The notes under the pieces are model-generated. The model was not told the origin of the DNA. It did not search any database and worked only from the letters and a program-made list of their open reading frames with translations. Positions 37,756 through 47,046 of a DNA stretch of 64,000 nt are shown here, piece by piece; positions within the stretch are counted from its first letter, which is position 1; each line of letters begins with the position of its first letter. The DNA lies in the NCBI RefSeq assembly GCF_011682235.2, contig NZ_CP076718.1:3458400-3522399 (forward strand), given 5' to 3'. Source of the stretch: Rhodocaloribacter litoris. GTDB taxonomy: Bacteria; Bacteroidota; Rhodothermia; Rhodothermales; ISCAR-4553. A program made the position numbers and the translations under genes.

Positions 37756-38538
37756 ATGCAAGACCTGCTCGCGATCCTGACGCCGGCCGACTGTGCGTAT
37801 CTGATCGGCCTTATCGACAGCAACGTGAACCTGACCGACGCGGGCAGGCTGCGTCGCCTGCTGGCCGAGGTGGAGGCGCACGACACGCCGGCGACGCGTG
37901 CCGCCCTGAACCGGCAGCTCGAGCGGGAGATCCGCTACCTCGGAAGTTCCGAACTGCTCTACTGGGCCCGTTATGCGACGGGCCGGGAGCCGGGTGCTCC
38001 GTTCCAGCACGTCGTGCGGGACGTGGCGAAGGCACTCAAGGTGGACCCGCCGCGTCCCGGTACGGCCCGCGAACAGGTCGAGGCGGTCGTATCGCAGTAT
38101 GTCACGCAGCAGTTTGCCGGCCTCTCCCCCGGGGAGCAACAACGCCTGCTCGAAGAACTGGGCGTCGAGCGGGAGAAGGCGGCCGCGTTCCTCAAACGCT
38201 CGGCGGGGGTCTTTGCCCTGCCGCTGCTCATTCAGGCCTTCAACACGATCGTCGTCGAAGGGCTTATCAAGCGGATCATCTTTGGCACCATCGCCCGGAT
38301 CATCGGGGCCCGGCTCGCCCGGCAACTCTTCCAGCTCATCGCCGGGCGCTTCCCGTGGTGGGTAGGCTGGATCGGTCCTGCCGCCTGGACGATCTCCATC
38401 GGCTGGACGGCGCTCGACCTGCAGGGGCCGGCCCTGCGCCAGACCGTCCCCATCGTGCTTTACCTGGGGCTCTGCTCACTCCGCGAGCGGATGGCCTCGA
38501 CGCCGGCCTCCGCCCCCGGCGGTTCCGCCCCGGCGTAG
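37756..38538 (+). CDS. YaaW-like (UPF0174) protein
   Basis: A 260-residue protein. It is helical, with a hydrophilic N-terminal half (DLLAILTPADCAYLIGLIDSN; GSSELLYWAR) and a C-terminal half with probable membrane helices (ALPLLIQAFNTIVVEGLIKRIIFG, WVGWIGPAAWTISIGWTALDLQGPALRQTVPIVLYLGLC). I match it from memory to the YaaW/UPF0174 family; this is moderate rather than certain. Its last 79 bases overlap the 3' end of the convergent gene at 38460, an unusually long overlap. Function of the family is not established. Confidence 0.72.
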   Translation: MQDLLAILTPADCAYLIGLIDSNVNLTDAGRLRRLLAEVEAHDTPATRAALNRQLEREIRYLGSSELLYWARYATGREPGAPFQHVVRDVAKALKVDPPRPGTAREQVEAVVSQYVTQQFAGLSPGEQQRLLEELGVEREKAAAFLKRSAGVFALPLLIQAFNTIVVEGLIKRIIFGTIARIIGARLARQLFQLIAGRFPWWVGWIGPAAWTISIGWTALDLQGPALRQTVPIVLYLGLCSLRERMASTPASAPGGSAPA

Positions 38539-40076
38539 TGTGCCTGGAACCGGGCGTAGAGGGTCTCCAGCAGCGCTTCGGCCTCACCGGCCGGCAGGTC
38601 GTGGATCACGGGGGCGGCGAAGCCAGCGACCCCGGCCGTGTCCACATAGACGGAGCACAGCCCCAGCCGTCGCTGGAACAGCGAGGCCGTCAGATAAAAG
38701 ACTTGAAACTTCTCGACGGGCAGGACCCAGACGTGGTGCCGGAGGACGCCGCGCCGGACGAAGAGCCGTTCGCCCGTGAAGACGTACCCGTGGCGCCGGA
38801 AGGCCAGCCAGGCATAGAGACCGACGAGCGGCAGGGCCGTCAGGCTCCACCAGGCCGGCGTCCAGAAGAGGGCCGTGCCGGCTGAGAGCAGCAGCAGCGC
38901 CAGGGTCCAGCGCACGAAGACGCGGCGGGCATGCAGCGGCGAGACGGAACGAAACGTCTCGGGCAGGTGAAAGGGCAGCATGGGCCGGGCCACCGCCTCG
39001 ATCTCGTCGAGACGTGCGAAGGGAGCGGCCACCTGATAGCCCTGCTCCCGCGGGTCGAATCCCATCGTTTGCAGCTTCAACTCCCACCATCCGAAGCGCT
39101 GCATCAGCGGGTTGGTACGCAGGATGAGGGCCTGAACCTTGCGAAAAGGGATGGTGTTCTCCGAGACGGTCAGCAGGCCGTGCCGCTTGTGCAGTTTGCC
39201 CGGCTCGTACCAGAGCCGGAAGCCGTAGTACTTGCCCAGGTTGACGGCGATGCCGGTGAGCCAGGACAGGAGCGCAGCCAGGAGGGCAAACAGGAAGGCC
39301 GTCAGCCAGGGCGCGTCGGCGGCGCGGGTTATCAGCGGCCGGAGCGCCCCCCGCGAGAGCCAGAGCGCAATGGCCTCCGGATCCGGGTCGAAGTACTGGA
39401 GCAGGGAGAAAGCGACGGCGATGTAGAGCAGGGAAAACCGGAAGGCGCCCGAGAGCAACACCCGGCGCAGCGACAGGCTAAGCCCTGTCGTCTCCGGCGT
39501 GGCCTCGCCCGTCTCCGGCGTCGTGGCCGGTGGACCGGCGGCCGCCTCCGGTGCGTCCGTGCGGTGTTGCTGGTAGACCCGGACGATCCGCCGGATGGCG
39601 TGGGCCTCGGGCACCGACACGTATTCGAGGACGCCCTCGGTGGCTGCGCTGCCGGCCGTCTGTACCTTCACCTTGGCCAGGCCCAGCAACCGGGCCAGCA
39701 GCCGCTGCTCGATCTCGATGCTCTGGATGCGCTCGATCGGGATGTTGCGGTGCTTGCGTGTGAGCACCCCGCTCTCGATGATCAACTCGCGGGGGGTGAT
39801 GCGATACCGAAAACGGTGGTAGTAGAGGACGATCCAGGGCAGGGCGATCACGCCGTAGATGATGGCAATGACCAGGTTGATCCAGGCATCCCGGTCCGGG
39901 TGGCGAAGGAACGGCAGCAACAGGAAGAAAAGGGCCGGCAGGCTCACGACCAGACGCTGCACGAGCGTGAGCGGGTGCAGCCGCCGGGCTTCCCGGTAGG
40001 AGGCCGGATCCACGGGCGAAGACCCCTGCCCGTCACTCCGGGACAACACGGGGACCGGCGGCACGTCAGACGACAT
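38460..40076 (-). CDS. Membrane protein with bacterial PH domains (YdbT-like)
   Basis: A 538-residue protein with three bPH_2 (PH-like) repeats, each after a pair of membrane helices. Motifs are RYRITPRELIIESGVLTRKHRNIPIERIQSIEIEQ (first), HGLLTVSENTIPFRKVQALILRTN (second) and GYVFTGERLFVRRGVLRHHVWVLPVEKFQVFYL (third). This three-repeat layout matches YdbT of Bacillus. Its start overlaps the YdbS-like gene by 11 bp, the usual pairing. The last 79 bp overlap the convergent YaaW-like gene. The YdbS/YdbT pair is linked to resistance to membrane-active peptides in Bacillus; here the role is inferred. Confidence 0.9.
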   Translation of the reverse strand: MSSDVPPVPVLSRSDGQGSSPVDPASYREARRLHPLTLVQRLVVSLPALFFLLLPFLRHPDRDAWINLVIAIIYGVIALPWIVLYYHRFRYRITPRELIIESGVLTRKHRNIPIERIQSIEIEQRLLARLLGLAKVKVQTAGSAATEGVLEYVSVPEAHAIRRIVRVYQQHRTDAPEAAAGPPATTPETGEATPETTGLSLSLRRVLLSGAFRFSLLYIAVAFSLLQYFDPDPEAIALWLSRGALRPLITRAADAPWLTAFLFALLAALLSWLTGIAVNLGKYYGFRLWYEPGKLHKRHGLLTVSENTIPFRKVQALILRTNPLMQRFGWWELKLQTMGFDPREQGYQVAAPFARLDEIEAVARPMLPFHLPETFRSVSPLHARRVFVRWTLALLLLSAGTALFWTPAWWSLTALPLVGLYAWLAFRRHGYVFTGERLFVRRGVLRHHVWVLPVEKFQVFYLTASLFQRRLGLCSVYVDTAGVAGFAAPVIHDLPAGEAEALLETLYARFQAHYAGAEPPGAEAGVEAIRSRSEQSPR

Positions 40077-40536
40077 CTTCCTCCAGGATATAGCGTTTCA
40101 TGGCGTCGCGCAGCTTTTCGGCTTCCTCGTACCGCAGCCCGGGCAGCACGATTTCACTGCTGCGGGCGCCCGCCGTGTGCACGACGAGCCTTCCGAGGCC
40201 GAATTCACGCTCGATGACGTCCTGAGAGACGTCCAGGTGCTGGATGCGGCGCAGGGGCACGATGGTGCGGACCCGGTTGAAGAGGCCACGCTCGAGGTAG
40301 AGCTCCTCCGGGCGGAGCGCGTAGCGCCAGAAACGGTAGCGCAGCGGGGGCACGATCAGGCACAACGCCAGCCCGGCCGCAAGCACCAGGGCGGTCGTGA
40401 GGCCGAAGGGCAGGGGAAGGTCTCCGTCGAACAGGTTGAGCACCTCATAGGCCAGCGTGCCGAGTGTGGCAACCCCGGCCACCATTCCCAGCTTGAGGCG
40501 CCAGACGTTCAAAACGGCTCGGTCGAGAGGGTGCAT
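40066..40536 (-). CDS. Bacterial PH domain membrane protein (YdbS-like)
   Basis: A 156-residue protein with two membrane helices (about 15-65) and one bPH_2 domain: YALRPEELYLERGLFNRVRTIVPLRRIQHLDVSQ, then LGRLVVHTAGA. It overlaps the larger YdbT-like gene by 11 bp, so the two proteins are probably made together. Ten bases separate it from the TPR gene upstream. Confidence 0.9.
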   Translation of the reverse strand: MHPLDRAVLNVWRLKLGMVAGVATLGTLAYEVLNLFDGDLPLPFGLTTALVLAAGLALCLIVPPLRYRFWRYALRPEELYLERGLFNRVRTIVPLRRIQHLDVSQDVIEREFGLGRLVVHTAGARSSEIVLPGLRYEEAEKLRDAMKRYILEEDVV

Positions 40537-40546
40537 CGCGTGGTGT

Positions 40547-41368
40547 TCATGAACCTCCAGTCAGTTCGGCCAGCAGCTGGCGGGCCTTTTCCCGGTTCCG
40601 GCGGTCCTGGCTGGTAAACGGCGGCAGGGCGAGGACCCGCCGCAGATGCGGAATCGCCAGCGATGCCCGGTCCATGGCAAGATAGGTCATGGCCAGTTCG
40701 TAATGGGCGATCACCAGCGTGGAGTCGAGGGCGAGGGCCCGCTGCAGCATGGCGACGGCATCCTCCTTCGAGCCGGAGGGAACGTCGCCGAAGAGCACCT
40801 TCGCAAACGTGCGCTGGACCCAGCTCAGTTCGGACACCTCCCGGTAGAAGATACCCAGGGCCACGTAGGGCAGCGCATACGTCGAGTCCAGCTCGATGGC
40901 TTTTCGGGCATAGGTTTCCACCGCCCGCCCGATGCGCACCTTCTCCTTACCGCCCCTGAAGCGTGCCAGGTTGCCGTTCGTGGCAGCCAGGAAGAAGTAC
41001 GTCTCGGGGCGTTCCGGGTGGTGCTCGCGAAGCTGCTCGGCGAACGCGACGGCCTGCACGAAGTGTTCCTCGGCCGCCTGTTTCGAGCCGGCGGCCAGCA
41101 GGTCCTGCGCCAGGTCGTTGTGGGTGCGTGCCAGCCGCAGGAGGACGTCAAAGCTTTCGGGTGCCCGGGCATAGGCGCTCCGGTAGGCGTCGAGCGCGGC
41201 CGCATGGTCGAAGCGCCGGTAGAGGGCGTCGCCGCGTGAGAGCAGGGCCGCCACCGTGGTGTCGCCACCCACCGGTGCAGCGGGTACCTGACCCCGCAGC
41301 GGGACGGCCGGGACGAGCATCAGGCCGGCGGAGGCCCAGAGCCAAAGCGCCTTCAGAGAAGAGAGCAT
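40547..41368 (-). CDS. Secreted TPR protein (RMDN-like)
   Basis: A 273-residue protein with a signal peptide (LMLVPAVPLRGQ). The remainder is tetratricopeptide repeats: GDALYRRFDHAAALDAYRSAYARAPES, YARKAIELDSTYALPYVALGIFYRE, AVAMLQRALALDSTLVIAHYELAMTYL. The spacing resembles regulator-of-microtubule-dynamics (RMDN)-type TPRs found in Bacteroidota. It probably scaffolds a protein complex in the periplasm. It leads a compact minus-strand run with the YdbS/YdbT-like pair and is divergent from egtB. Confidence 0.85.
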   Translation of the reverse strand: MLSSLKALWLWASAGLMLVPAVPLRGQVPAAPVGGDTTVAALLSRGDALYRRFDHAAALDAYRSAYARAPESFDVLLRLARTHNDLAQDLLAAGSKQAAEEHFVQAVAFAEQLREHHPERPETYFFLAATNGNLARFRGGKEKVRIGRAVETYARKAIELDSTYALPYVALGIFYREVSELSWVQRTFAKVLFGDVPSGSKEDAVAMLQRALALDSTLVIAHYELAMTYLAMDRASLAIPHLRRVLALPPFTSQDRRNREKARQLLAELTGGS

Positions 41369-41446
41369 GTCGGAAAAGAAAAGGACGTTGCCGGCCCATC
41401 AGAACGAATCAGCGGCGGGCAGGTTCGCCCGGCCGGGGGGACTCCG

Positions 41447-41490
41447 GGCCGGTTCCGGCCTGAGATGGTGCGGGAGGCCGTTCTTTTTTT
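41447..41490 (+). terminator. Terminator with a competing hairpin in the egtB leader
   Basis: On the plus strand CGGCCT (41456-41461) pairs with AGGCCG (41475-41480) and is followed by TTC and seven T. The 5' arm also pairs with the segment just upstream: GGCCGG (41447-41452) with CCGGCC (41455-41460). The two structures exclude each other. No plus-strand gene ends upstream, and the array lies 109 nt before the egtB start. Confidence 0.5.
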
Positions 41491-41598
41491 CGTACTCCCG
41501 TAACGGAAACAAACCCGGAAGAAACCCATCTCAACCTCGTCGCCTATGTGCTGTTTATGTGCAGGCATGCCGTTCGTCTCACCCGACCCCGTTTACCC

Positions 41599-42897
41599 AT
41601 GATCGACCTGAAAGCCCCCGTCTCGACCGACGCCGACCGCTCCCCGGAGGCCGCCGCCCTCGCCACCCGGTACCGGGACGTGCGCGCGTTTTCCGAAACC
41701 CTCTGCCGGCCGCTCGTCACGGAGGACTACGTGATCCAGTCCATGCCCGACGTCAGCCCGACGAAGTGGCACCTGGCGCACACGACCTGGTTCTTCGAAA
41801 CCTTCGTCCTGAAGGAGCACGACCCCGCGTACGAACCCTTTCACCCGGCCTATGCCTACCTGTTCAACTCGTACTACGTGCAGGCCGGGGAGCGCTTCTA
41901 TCGCCCGCACCGGGGCCTGCTCTCGCGCCCGACCGTCGAGGAGGTCTACCGCTATCGCGCCCACGTCGACCGGCACGTGACGGCGCTGATCGAAGGGGCC
42001 GGCCCGGCACGGCTCGAGACCATCGCTCCCCTCGTCGAGATCGGACTGCACCACGAGCAGCAGCATCAAGAGCTGATCCTGACCGACCTCAAACATGTCT
42101 TTTCGATGAACCCGCTGTATCCCGTCTACGCCGAGCGCCGGGCCGTGGAGGACGCGGCAGCGCCCGGGGACGGCATGGACTGGGTCGTCTTCGAGGAAGG
42201 GCTCTACGAGATCGGGCACGACGGGCGCGGCTTCGCCTACGACAACGAGGGCCCACGCCACCGCCGCTTCCTGCAGGCCTTTGCCCTGGCCGACCGGCTC
42301 GTGACGAATGCCGAGTACCTGGCCTTCATGGAGGACGGCGGGTATGAGCGGCCCGAACTGTGGCTCTCGCTGGGCTGGGCCACCGTGGAGGAACGCGGCT
42401 GGAAGGCCCCGCTGTACTGGGAGCGGCGTGACGGGACGTGGTACCACTACACCCTCGGCGGCTTCCGGCTCGTCGACCCGGCCGAGCCGGTGTGCCACAT
42501 CAGCTATTTCGAGGCGGATGCCTATGCCCGGTGGGCCGGTGCCCGCCTGCCCGAAGAGCAGGAGTGGGAGGTCGCGGCCTGCGGCCTGCCCGTCGAGGGC
42601 AACTTCGTGGAGCAGGGGCATTACCATCCCGTGCCGGCCCCGGCGCCGGGCGGCCTGCGCCAGATGTACGGCGACGCCTGGGAGTGGACGCGCAGCGCCT
42701 ACAGTCCCTATCCCGGCTACACACCCCCGCCCGGTGCCCTGGGCGAGTACAACGGCAAGTTCATGTGCAACCAGTACGTCCTCCGGGGCGGCTCCTGCGC
42801 CACGTCGCAGACGCACATCCGCCCCACCTACCGCAACTTCTTCCCGCCCGACGCCCGCTGGCAGTTCTCCGGCATCCGCCTGGCGAAAGACGTCTGA
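41599..42897 (+). CDS. egtB: Ergothioneine biosynthesis sulfoxide synthase EgtB
   Basis: Non-heme iron enzyme joining hercynine to a cysteine-type thiol with O2. 432 residues. The N-terminal DinB-like domain supplies the iron ligands: H58 or H61 (KWHLAHTTW) and H152/H156 (LHHEQQHQEL). The C-terminal formylglycine-generating-like domain has NAEYLAFMEDGGY, RLPEEQEWEVAA, GDAWEWTRSAYSPYPGY and LRGGSCATS. Start at ATG 41599 (MIDLKAP). egtD follows 33 bp later; no egtA, egtC or egtE is nearby, so the sulfur donor may be free cysteine as in the Chloracidobacterium enzyme (inference). Confidence 0.95.
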   Translation: MIDLKAPVSTDADRSPEAAALATRYRDVRAFSETLCRPLVTEDYVIQSMPDVSPTKWHLAHTTWFFETFVLKEHDPAYEPFHPAYAYLFNSYYVQAGERFYRPHRGLLSRPTVEEVYRYRAHVDRHVTALIEGAGPARLETIAPLVEIGLHHEQQHQELILTDLKHVFSMNPLYPVYAERRAVEDAAAPGDGMDWVVFEEGLYEIGHDGRGFAYDNEGPRHRRFLQAFALADRLVTNAEYLAFMEDGGYERPELWLSLGWATVEERGWKAPLYWERRDGTWYHYTLGGFRLVDPAEPVCHISYFEADAYARWAGARLPEEQEWEVAACGLPVEGNFVEQGHYHPVPAPAPGGLRQMYGDAWEWTRSAYSPYPGYTPPPGALGEYNGKFMCNQYVLRGGSCATSQTHIRPTYRNFFPPDARWQFSGIRLAKDV

Positions 42898-42930
42898 ACC
42901 GGCACGGTGCTTTCCGGAAATCTTTCTTCT

Positions 42931-43902
42931 ATGCCTGAACAGAATCACGGCGTGGCCGTCCTGGACACCCGCCCCCGGCCCGCCGACACGCGGGCCGAGG
43001 TGCTCGACGGGTTGCGGCGGCCGCAGAAAACGCTGCCTTCGAAGTATTTCTACGACGAACGCGGTTCCCGCCTCTTCGACGAGATCACCCGGTTGCCGGA
43101 GTACTACCTGACCCGTACCGAACTCGACATCATGACGCGGTACGTGGCGGAGATGGCGGCCTGCCTGGGACCGCGCTGCCTGCTCGTCGAGTACGGCAGC
43201 GGCAGCAGCCTGAAGACGCGTATCCTCTTGGATCACCTGCCGGACGTGGCCGCCTACGTGCCCGTGGACATCTCGCGGGCGCACCTGGAGGCCGCCGCCG
43301 CCCGGCTCGCGGAGGAGTATCCCGGCCTGCGCATCCTGCCCGTCTGCGCCGACTACACGGCTTCGTTCGAGCTCCCGGACCCCGGCGTCCCCTTCCGCCG
43401 CGTGGCCGTCTACTTTCCGGGCTCCACCATCGGCAACTTCACGCCGGAGGAAGCCCGCGCCTTCCTCGAGCGCATTGCCGGCGTGGCCGGACCGGGCGGC
43501 GGCCTGCTCATCGGCGTGGACCTGCGCAAAGACCCGGCCGTCATCGAACCCGCCTACAACGATGCTCGGGGCGTCACGGCCGCCTTCAACCGGAACATCC
43601 TCGTGCACCTCAACCGGCTGCTCGGGGCCGGCTTCGACCCGGAGGCCTTCGCCCACCACGCCTTCTTCAACGAGGCCGAAAGCCGCGTCGAGATGCACCT
43701 GGTGAGCCTGAAAGACCAGTGCGTCCGCCTCGACGGCGAGGCCATCCCGATCCGGCGCGGCGAGACGATCCTGACCGAATACTCGTACAAGTATACGCCG
43801 GAGGCCTTCGCCACCCTGGCCGAAAGCGCCGGTTTTCGCGTCGAGCGGGTGTGGACCGACGAGGCTCGCTATTTCAGCGTGCAATACCTGTGCGTTCGCT
43901 GA
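42931..43902 (+). CDS. egtD: L-histidine N-alpha-methyltransferase EgtD
   Basis: Trimethylates histidine to hercynine with S-adenosylmethionine, the first step of ergothioneine synthesis. 323 residues. Family signatures are [30 protein letters not shown], the SAM-binding [14 protein letters not shown] (about 84-97), [15 protein letters not shown] and [10 protein letters not shown]-like [16 protein letters not shown]. The ATG at 42931 begins MPEQNHG; an upstream in-frame ATG at 42907 adds eight unlikely residues. It follows egtB by 33 bp and is surely co-transcribed. Confidence 0.97.
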   Translation: MPEQNHGVAVLDTRPRPADTRAEVLDGLRRPQKTLPSKYFYDERGSRLFDEITRLPEYYLTRTELDIMTRYVAEMAACLGPRCLLVEYGSGSSLKTRILLDHLPDVAAYVPVDISRAHLEAAAARLAEEYPGLRILPVCADYTASFELPDPGVPFRRVAVYFPGSTIGNFTPEEARAFLERIAGVAGPGGGLLIGVDLRKDPAVIEPAYNDARGVTAAFNRNILVHLNRLLGAGFDPEAFAHHAFFNEAESRVEMHLVSLKDQCVRLDGEAIPIRRGETILTEYSYKYTPEAFATLAESAGFRVERVWTDEARYFSVQYLCVR

Positions 43903-43993
43903 CGAGGCCCTGCGCCGGTCGTGGCGCGTTCGTATCTTCGGGTCCGATGCCGGTCCCCTCGGCGGGCACCGGGCTTTCTCACGGGAGGACGAC

Positions 43994-44560
43994 ATGGCGC
44001 ATCCCTGGCACGACATCCCCATCGGTCCCGAGGCCCCGGAGCTTTTTCAGGCGGTCATCGAGATCCCGCAGGGGGGCAAGGTCAAGTACGAACTCGACAA
44101 GGAGTCGGGGCTGCTTCGCGTCGACCGGGTACTCTATTCGTCGGTCATCTATCCGGCCAACTACGGTTTCATTCCGCGGACGCTGGGCGACGACAACGAC
44201 CCGCTCGACGTGCTGGTGCTGATGCAGGAGCCCGTGGCCCCGCTGAGCATCCTGCGCGCCCGCCCCATCGGCCTGATGAACATGCTGGATCAGGGGCAGA
44301 ACGATGAGAAGATCATCTGCGTGCACCTGGACGATCCGGCCTTCAACGGCTATTACCACATCTGGGAGCTGCCCGAACACCGGCTCCGCGAGCTGAAACG
44401 CTTCTTCCTCGACTACAAGAAGCTGGAGGAAAAGGAGGTGCTCGTGCAGGACTTCCTCGGCCCCGACAAAGCCCGCGCCGTGGTGGCCCAGGGGATGAAA
44501 CGCTACCGGGAGATTTTTCTCAGGCCGGCGCAGGAGGAAGAAGCCGGGGGCGGGACCTGA
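43994..44560 (+). CDS. ppa: Inorganic pyrophosphatase (family I)
   Basis: Hydrolyses pyrophosphate in the cytoplasm. 188 residues with the complete soluble family I pattern: [37 protein letters not shown] (the DxDPxD metal site), and KFFxxYK-like [21 protein letters not shown] site lies about 6 nt upstream of the ATG. It is 91 bp after egtD on the same strand. Confidence 0.98.
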   Translation: MAHPWHDIPIGPEAPELFQAVIEIPQGGKVKYELDKESGLLRVDRVLYSSVIYPANYGFIPRTLGDDNDPLDVLVLMQEPVAPLSILRARPIGLMNMLDQGQNDEKIICVHLDDPAFNGYYHIWELPEHRLRELKRFFLDYKKLEEKEVLVQDFLGPDKARAVVAQGMKRYREIFLRPAQEEEAGGGT

Positions 44561-44602
44561 AGGCGGCGGGACGGGGTGCTCAAAAAAAACGACCAGCCTA
44601 TC

Positions 44603-45370
44603 ATGGCAGACGTGATCGACTACCGGATTCTCGGCGACGACATGCAGGTGGTGGTGATCGAGCTCGATCCCGGCGAAGGCGTGCGGGCCGAGGCAGGAGC
44701 CATGCTCTTCATGAGCGACGGCGTTCGGATGCAGACCGGCACGGAAGGGGGCCTGTTCAAAGGATTCAAACGGGTGCTCACCGGCGAGAGCTTCTTCATC
44801 ACCACCTTCATGCAGGCAGGCTCGAACCGGGGGACGGTGGCCTTCGGAGCACCCTATCCCGGCAAGATCATCCCGATCGATCTGGCCGAGCACGGAGGGG
44901 CTTTTCTCTGCCAGAAGGATGCCTTTCTGTGTGCGGCCCGGGGTGTCGAGATCGAGGTGGCCTTCACGAAACGGCTCGGGGCCGGGCTCTTCGGAGGGGA
45001 AGGCTTCATCCTGCAGCAGCTCTCCGGAGACGGGATGGCTTTCGTGCATGCAGGCGGCACGATCATCCGGCACGACCTGGCCCCCGGCCAGACGCTCCGC
45101 GTCGATACGGGCTGCCTGGCTACCTTTTCGACGACCATCGACTATGACATCCGGTTCGTCGGTGGCTTCAAGAATGCGCTCTTTGGCGGCGAGGGGCTGT
45201 TTCTGGCCCACCTGACCGGTCCCGGCGTCGTGTACCTGCAGAGCCTGCCCTTCTCGCGCCTGGCCGACCGCATCTACGCCGTGGCGCGTGCCGGCCAGGA
45301 TCGGGAAGAACGGAAAGGGGTGGGGGGCAGCGGCCTGTTCGGCGGGCTCATCAGCGGAGACAAGTGGTGA
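44603..45370 (+). CDS. TIGR00266/AIM24 family protein
   Basis: A 255-residue beta-helix-like protein with the family's glycine-rich hallmarks: GEGVRAEAGAMLFMSDGV, GGLFKGFKRVLTGESFFITTF, GEGFILQQLSGDGMAFVHAGGT, and GGLISGD near the end. Members form trimeric assemblies of unknown role; the mitochondrial homologue AIM24 affects inner-membrane organisation. I chose ATG 44603 (MADVIDYRILG); the open frame begins nine codons earlier after an A-rich run. It is 42 bp after ppa. Confidence 0.9.
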   Translation: MADVIDYRILGDDMQVVVIELDPGEGVRAEAGAMLFMSDGVRMQTGTEGGLFKGFKRVLTGESFFITTFMQAGSNRGTVAFGAPYPGKIIPIDLAEHGGAFLCQKDAFLCAARGVEIEVAFTKRLGAGLFGGEGFILQQLSGDGMAFVHAGGTIIRHDLAPGQTLRVDTGCLATFSTTIDYDIRFVGGFKNALFGGEGLFLAHLTGPGVVYLQSLPFSRLADRIYAVARAGQDREERKGVGGSGLFGGLISGDKW

Positions 45371-45440
45371 CCCGATCGTGGGTGGGCGGGTGCGGAAGGC
45401 CCGTCCCCGGACTTTTTCTCACCTTCAACCTGACTGGCAT

Positions 45441-46823
45441 ATGCGCATCGTTCTGACGGCTTTTCTGTTGTTTCTGCTCTCGGCCCCCGCCCTTCGTGCC
45501 CAGGAGGCGGGATGGGTGGAGGCCTACCGCGGCGTCGCTGACCGCATCATCGACGCGGCTCTGGATGACAGCGCGGCCTTCGACCGGCTGGCCTACCTGG
45601 TCGACACGTTCGGCCCCCGCTTCAGCGGGACGCAAAACTTGGAAGACGCCATCGACTGGGTCCTGGCGGAGATGGCGGCCGACGGGCTGGAGAACGTCCG
45701 GGGCGAGCCGGTGATGGTGCCCCGCTGGGTGCGCGGCCGCGAGTCGCTCACGCTGCTGGCGCCCCACGAACGGGAGCTGCAGATGCTGGGGCTCGGCGGC
45801 AGCGTCGCCACGCCGCCCGAAGGCATCGAGGCGGAGGTGCTGGTGGTGGGCTCGTTCGACGAGCTCCGGGCGCGGGCCGCCGAAGCGGCGGGCAAGATCG
45901 TGCTCTACAACGTGCCCTTCACGACGTATGGCGAGACGGTGCGCTACCGCACCACGGGGGCGGTGGAGGCCGCCCGTGCCGGCGCTGTGGCCAGCCTCGT
46001 GCGGTCGGTGGGGCCGTTCTCGCTCTACACGCCGCACACGGGCAACTCGCGCTACGAAGAAGGGGTGCCGGAGATCCCCCACGCCGCCGTGACGGTCGAG
46101 GATGCGATGATGATGCAGCGGATGCAGGACCGGGGGCAGGCCATCCGCGTGCGGCTCTACATGGAGGCCCGGACGCTCGACGACGTGCCCTCCCGTAACG
46201 TCGTGGCCGAGCTCGTCGGGCGCGAGCGGCCCGAAGAGATCGTCGTGCTCGGCGGGCACATCGACTCGTGGGACGTGGGGCAGGGGGCCATGGACGATGC
46301 CGGCGGCTGCGTGGCCGCCTGGGAGGCCGTCCGCCTCCTCAAAGCGCTGGGCCTGCGCCCCCGCCGGACCCTCCGCGTGGTGCTCTGGACCAACGAGGAG
46401 AACGGCCTGCGTGGCGCGCTGGCCTACCGCGACGCCCACCTCGAGGAGATCGAGAACCACGTGCTCGCCATCGAGTCGGACGCCGGCGTCTTCAAGCCGA
46501 CGGGTTTCGGCTTCGGGGGGAGCGATGCAGCCTACGAGGTCGTCCGCGCCATCGGTCGCCTGCTCGAACGCATCGAGGCCGGAGCCGTCACGCGGGGCGG
46601 CGGCGGCGCCGACATCGGCCCGCTCATGCGCCTGGGCGTGCCCGGCATGGGCCTCTCCGTGGACGGCTCGAAGTACTTCTGGTATCACCACACGAACGCC
46701 GACACGCTCGACAAGCTCGACCCCCACGAGTTCAACTTGGCCGTGGCCACGCTGGCCGTGATGGCCTACGTCGTCGCCGAGATGCCCGAACGCCTGCCCC
46801 GCGAGGTACCCCCCGGCGGATAA
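45441..46823 (+). CDS. Secreted M28 peptidase, carboxypeptidase Q-like
   Basis: A 460-residue zinc aminopeptidase/carboxypeptidase. A signal peptide (FLLFLLSAPALRAQ) is followed by a PA domain (about 110-250) and the M28 catalytic domain. Zinc ligands and catalytic residues are in LGGHIDSWDVGQGAMDDAGGC (His, Asp), WTNEENGLRG (Glu-Glu), AIESDAG (Asp) and YHHTNADT (His). The order matches plasma glutamate carboxypeptidase/carboxypeptidase Q. ATG 45441 starts the signal peptide; upstream codons overlap the preceding gene and are ignored. Likely periplasmic peptide scavenging. Confidence 0.94.
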   Translation: MRIVLTAFLLFLLSAPALRAQEAGWVEAYRGVADRIIDAALDDSAAFDRLAYLVDTFGPRFSGTQNLEDAIDWVLAEMAADGLENVRGEPVMVPRWVRGRESLTLLAPHERELQMLGLGGSVATPPEGIEAEVLVVGSFDELRARAAEAAGKIVLYNVPFTTYGETVRYRTTGAVEAARAGAVASLVRSVGPFSLYTPHTGNSRYEEGVPEIPHAAVTVEDAMMMQRMQDRGQAIRVRLYMEARTLDDVPSRNVVAELVGRERPEEIVVLGGHIDSWDVGQGAMDDAGGCVAAWEAVRLLKALGLRPRRTLRVVLWTNEENGLRGALAYRDAHLEEIENHVLAIESDAGVFKPTGFGFGGSDAAYEVVRAIGRLLERIEAGAVTRGGGGADIGPLMRLGVPGMGLSVDGSKYFWYHHTNADTLDKLDPHEFNLAVATLAVMAYVVAEMPERLPREVPPGG

Positions 46824-47046
46824 GGCCGCGTTGCGCGCCTGAGCGCAAAAGAAAACACCGGCAGACCCACCTGGGATTGGTTGCTGATCTCCTCAAAGAG
46901 ACCCGTAACGGGAGGAAGGGGGTGTGCCGGTGCTACTGTCGATTTCTACCCGGCCGGTAGAGGGGGGTTTCCACGTGCTTCGTCGTTGCGTGGTTCGCAA
47001 ACGAACCGGGCCATACGCAGACCGGCGAGATCATACCGGGGGCGGC

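Noticed and set aside
35947-38538. Region as an operon with the YaaW-like gene
   Set aside because: malQ is on the opposite strand and divergent, separated by 249 bp.
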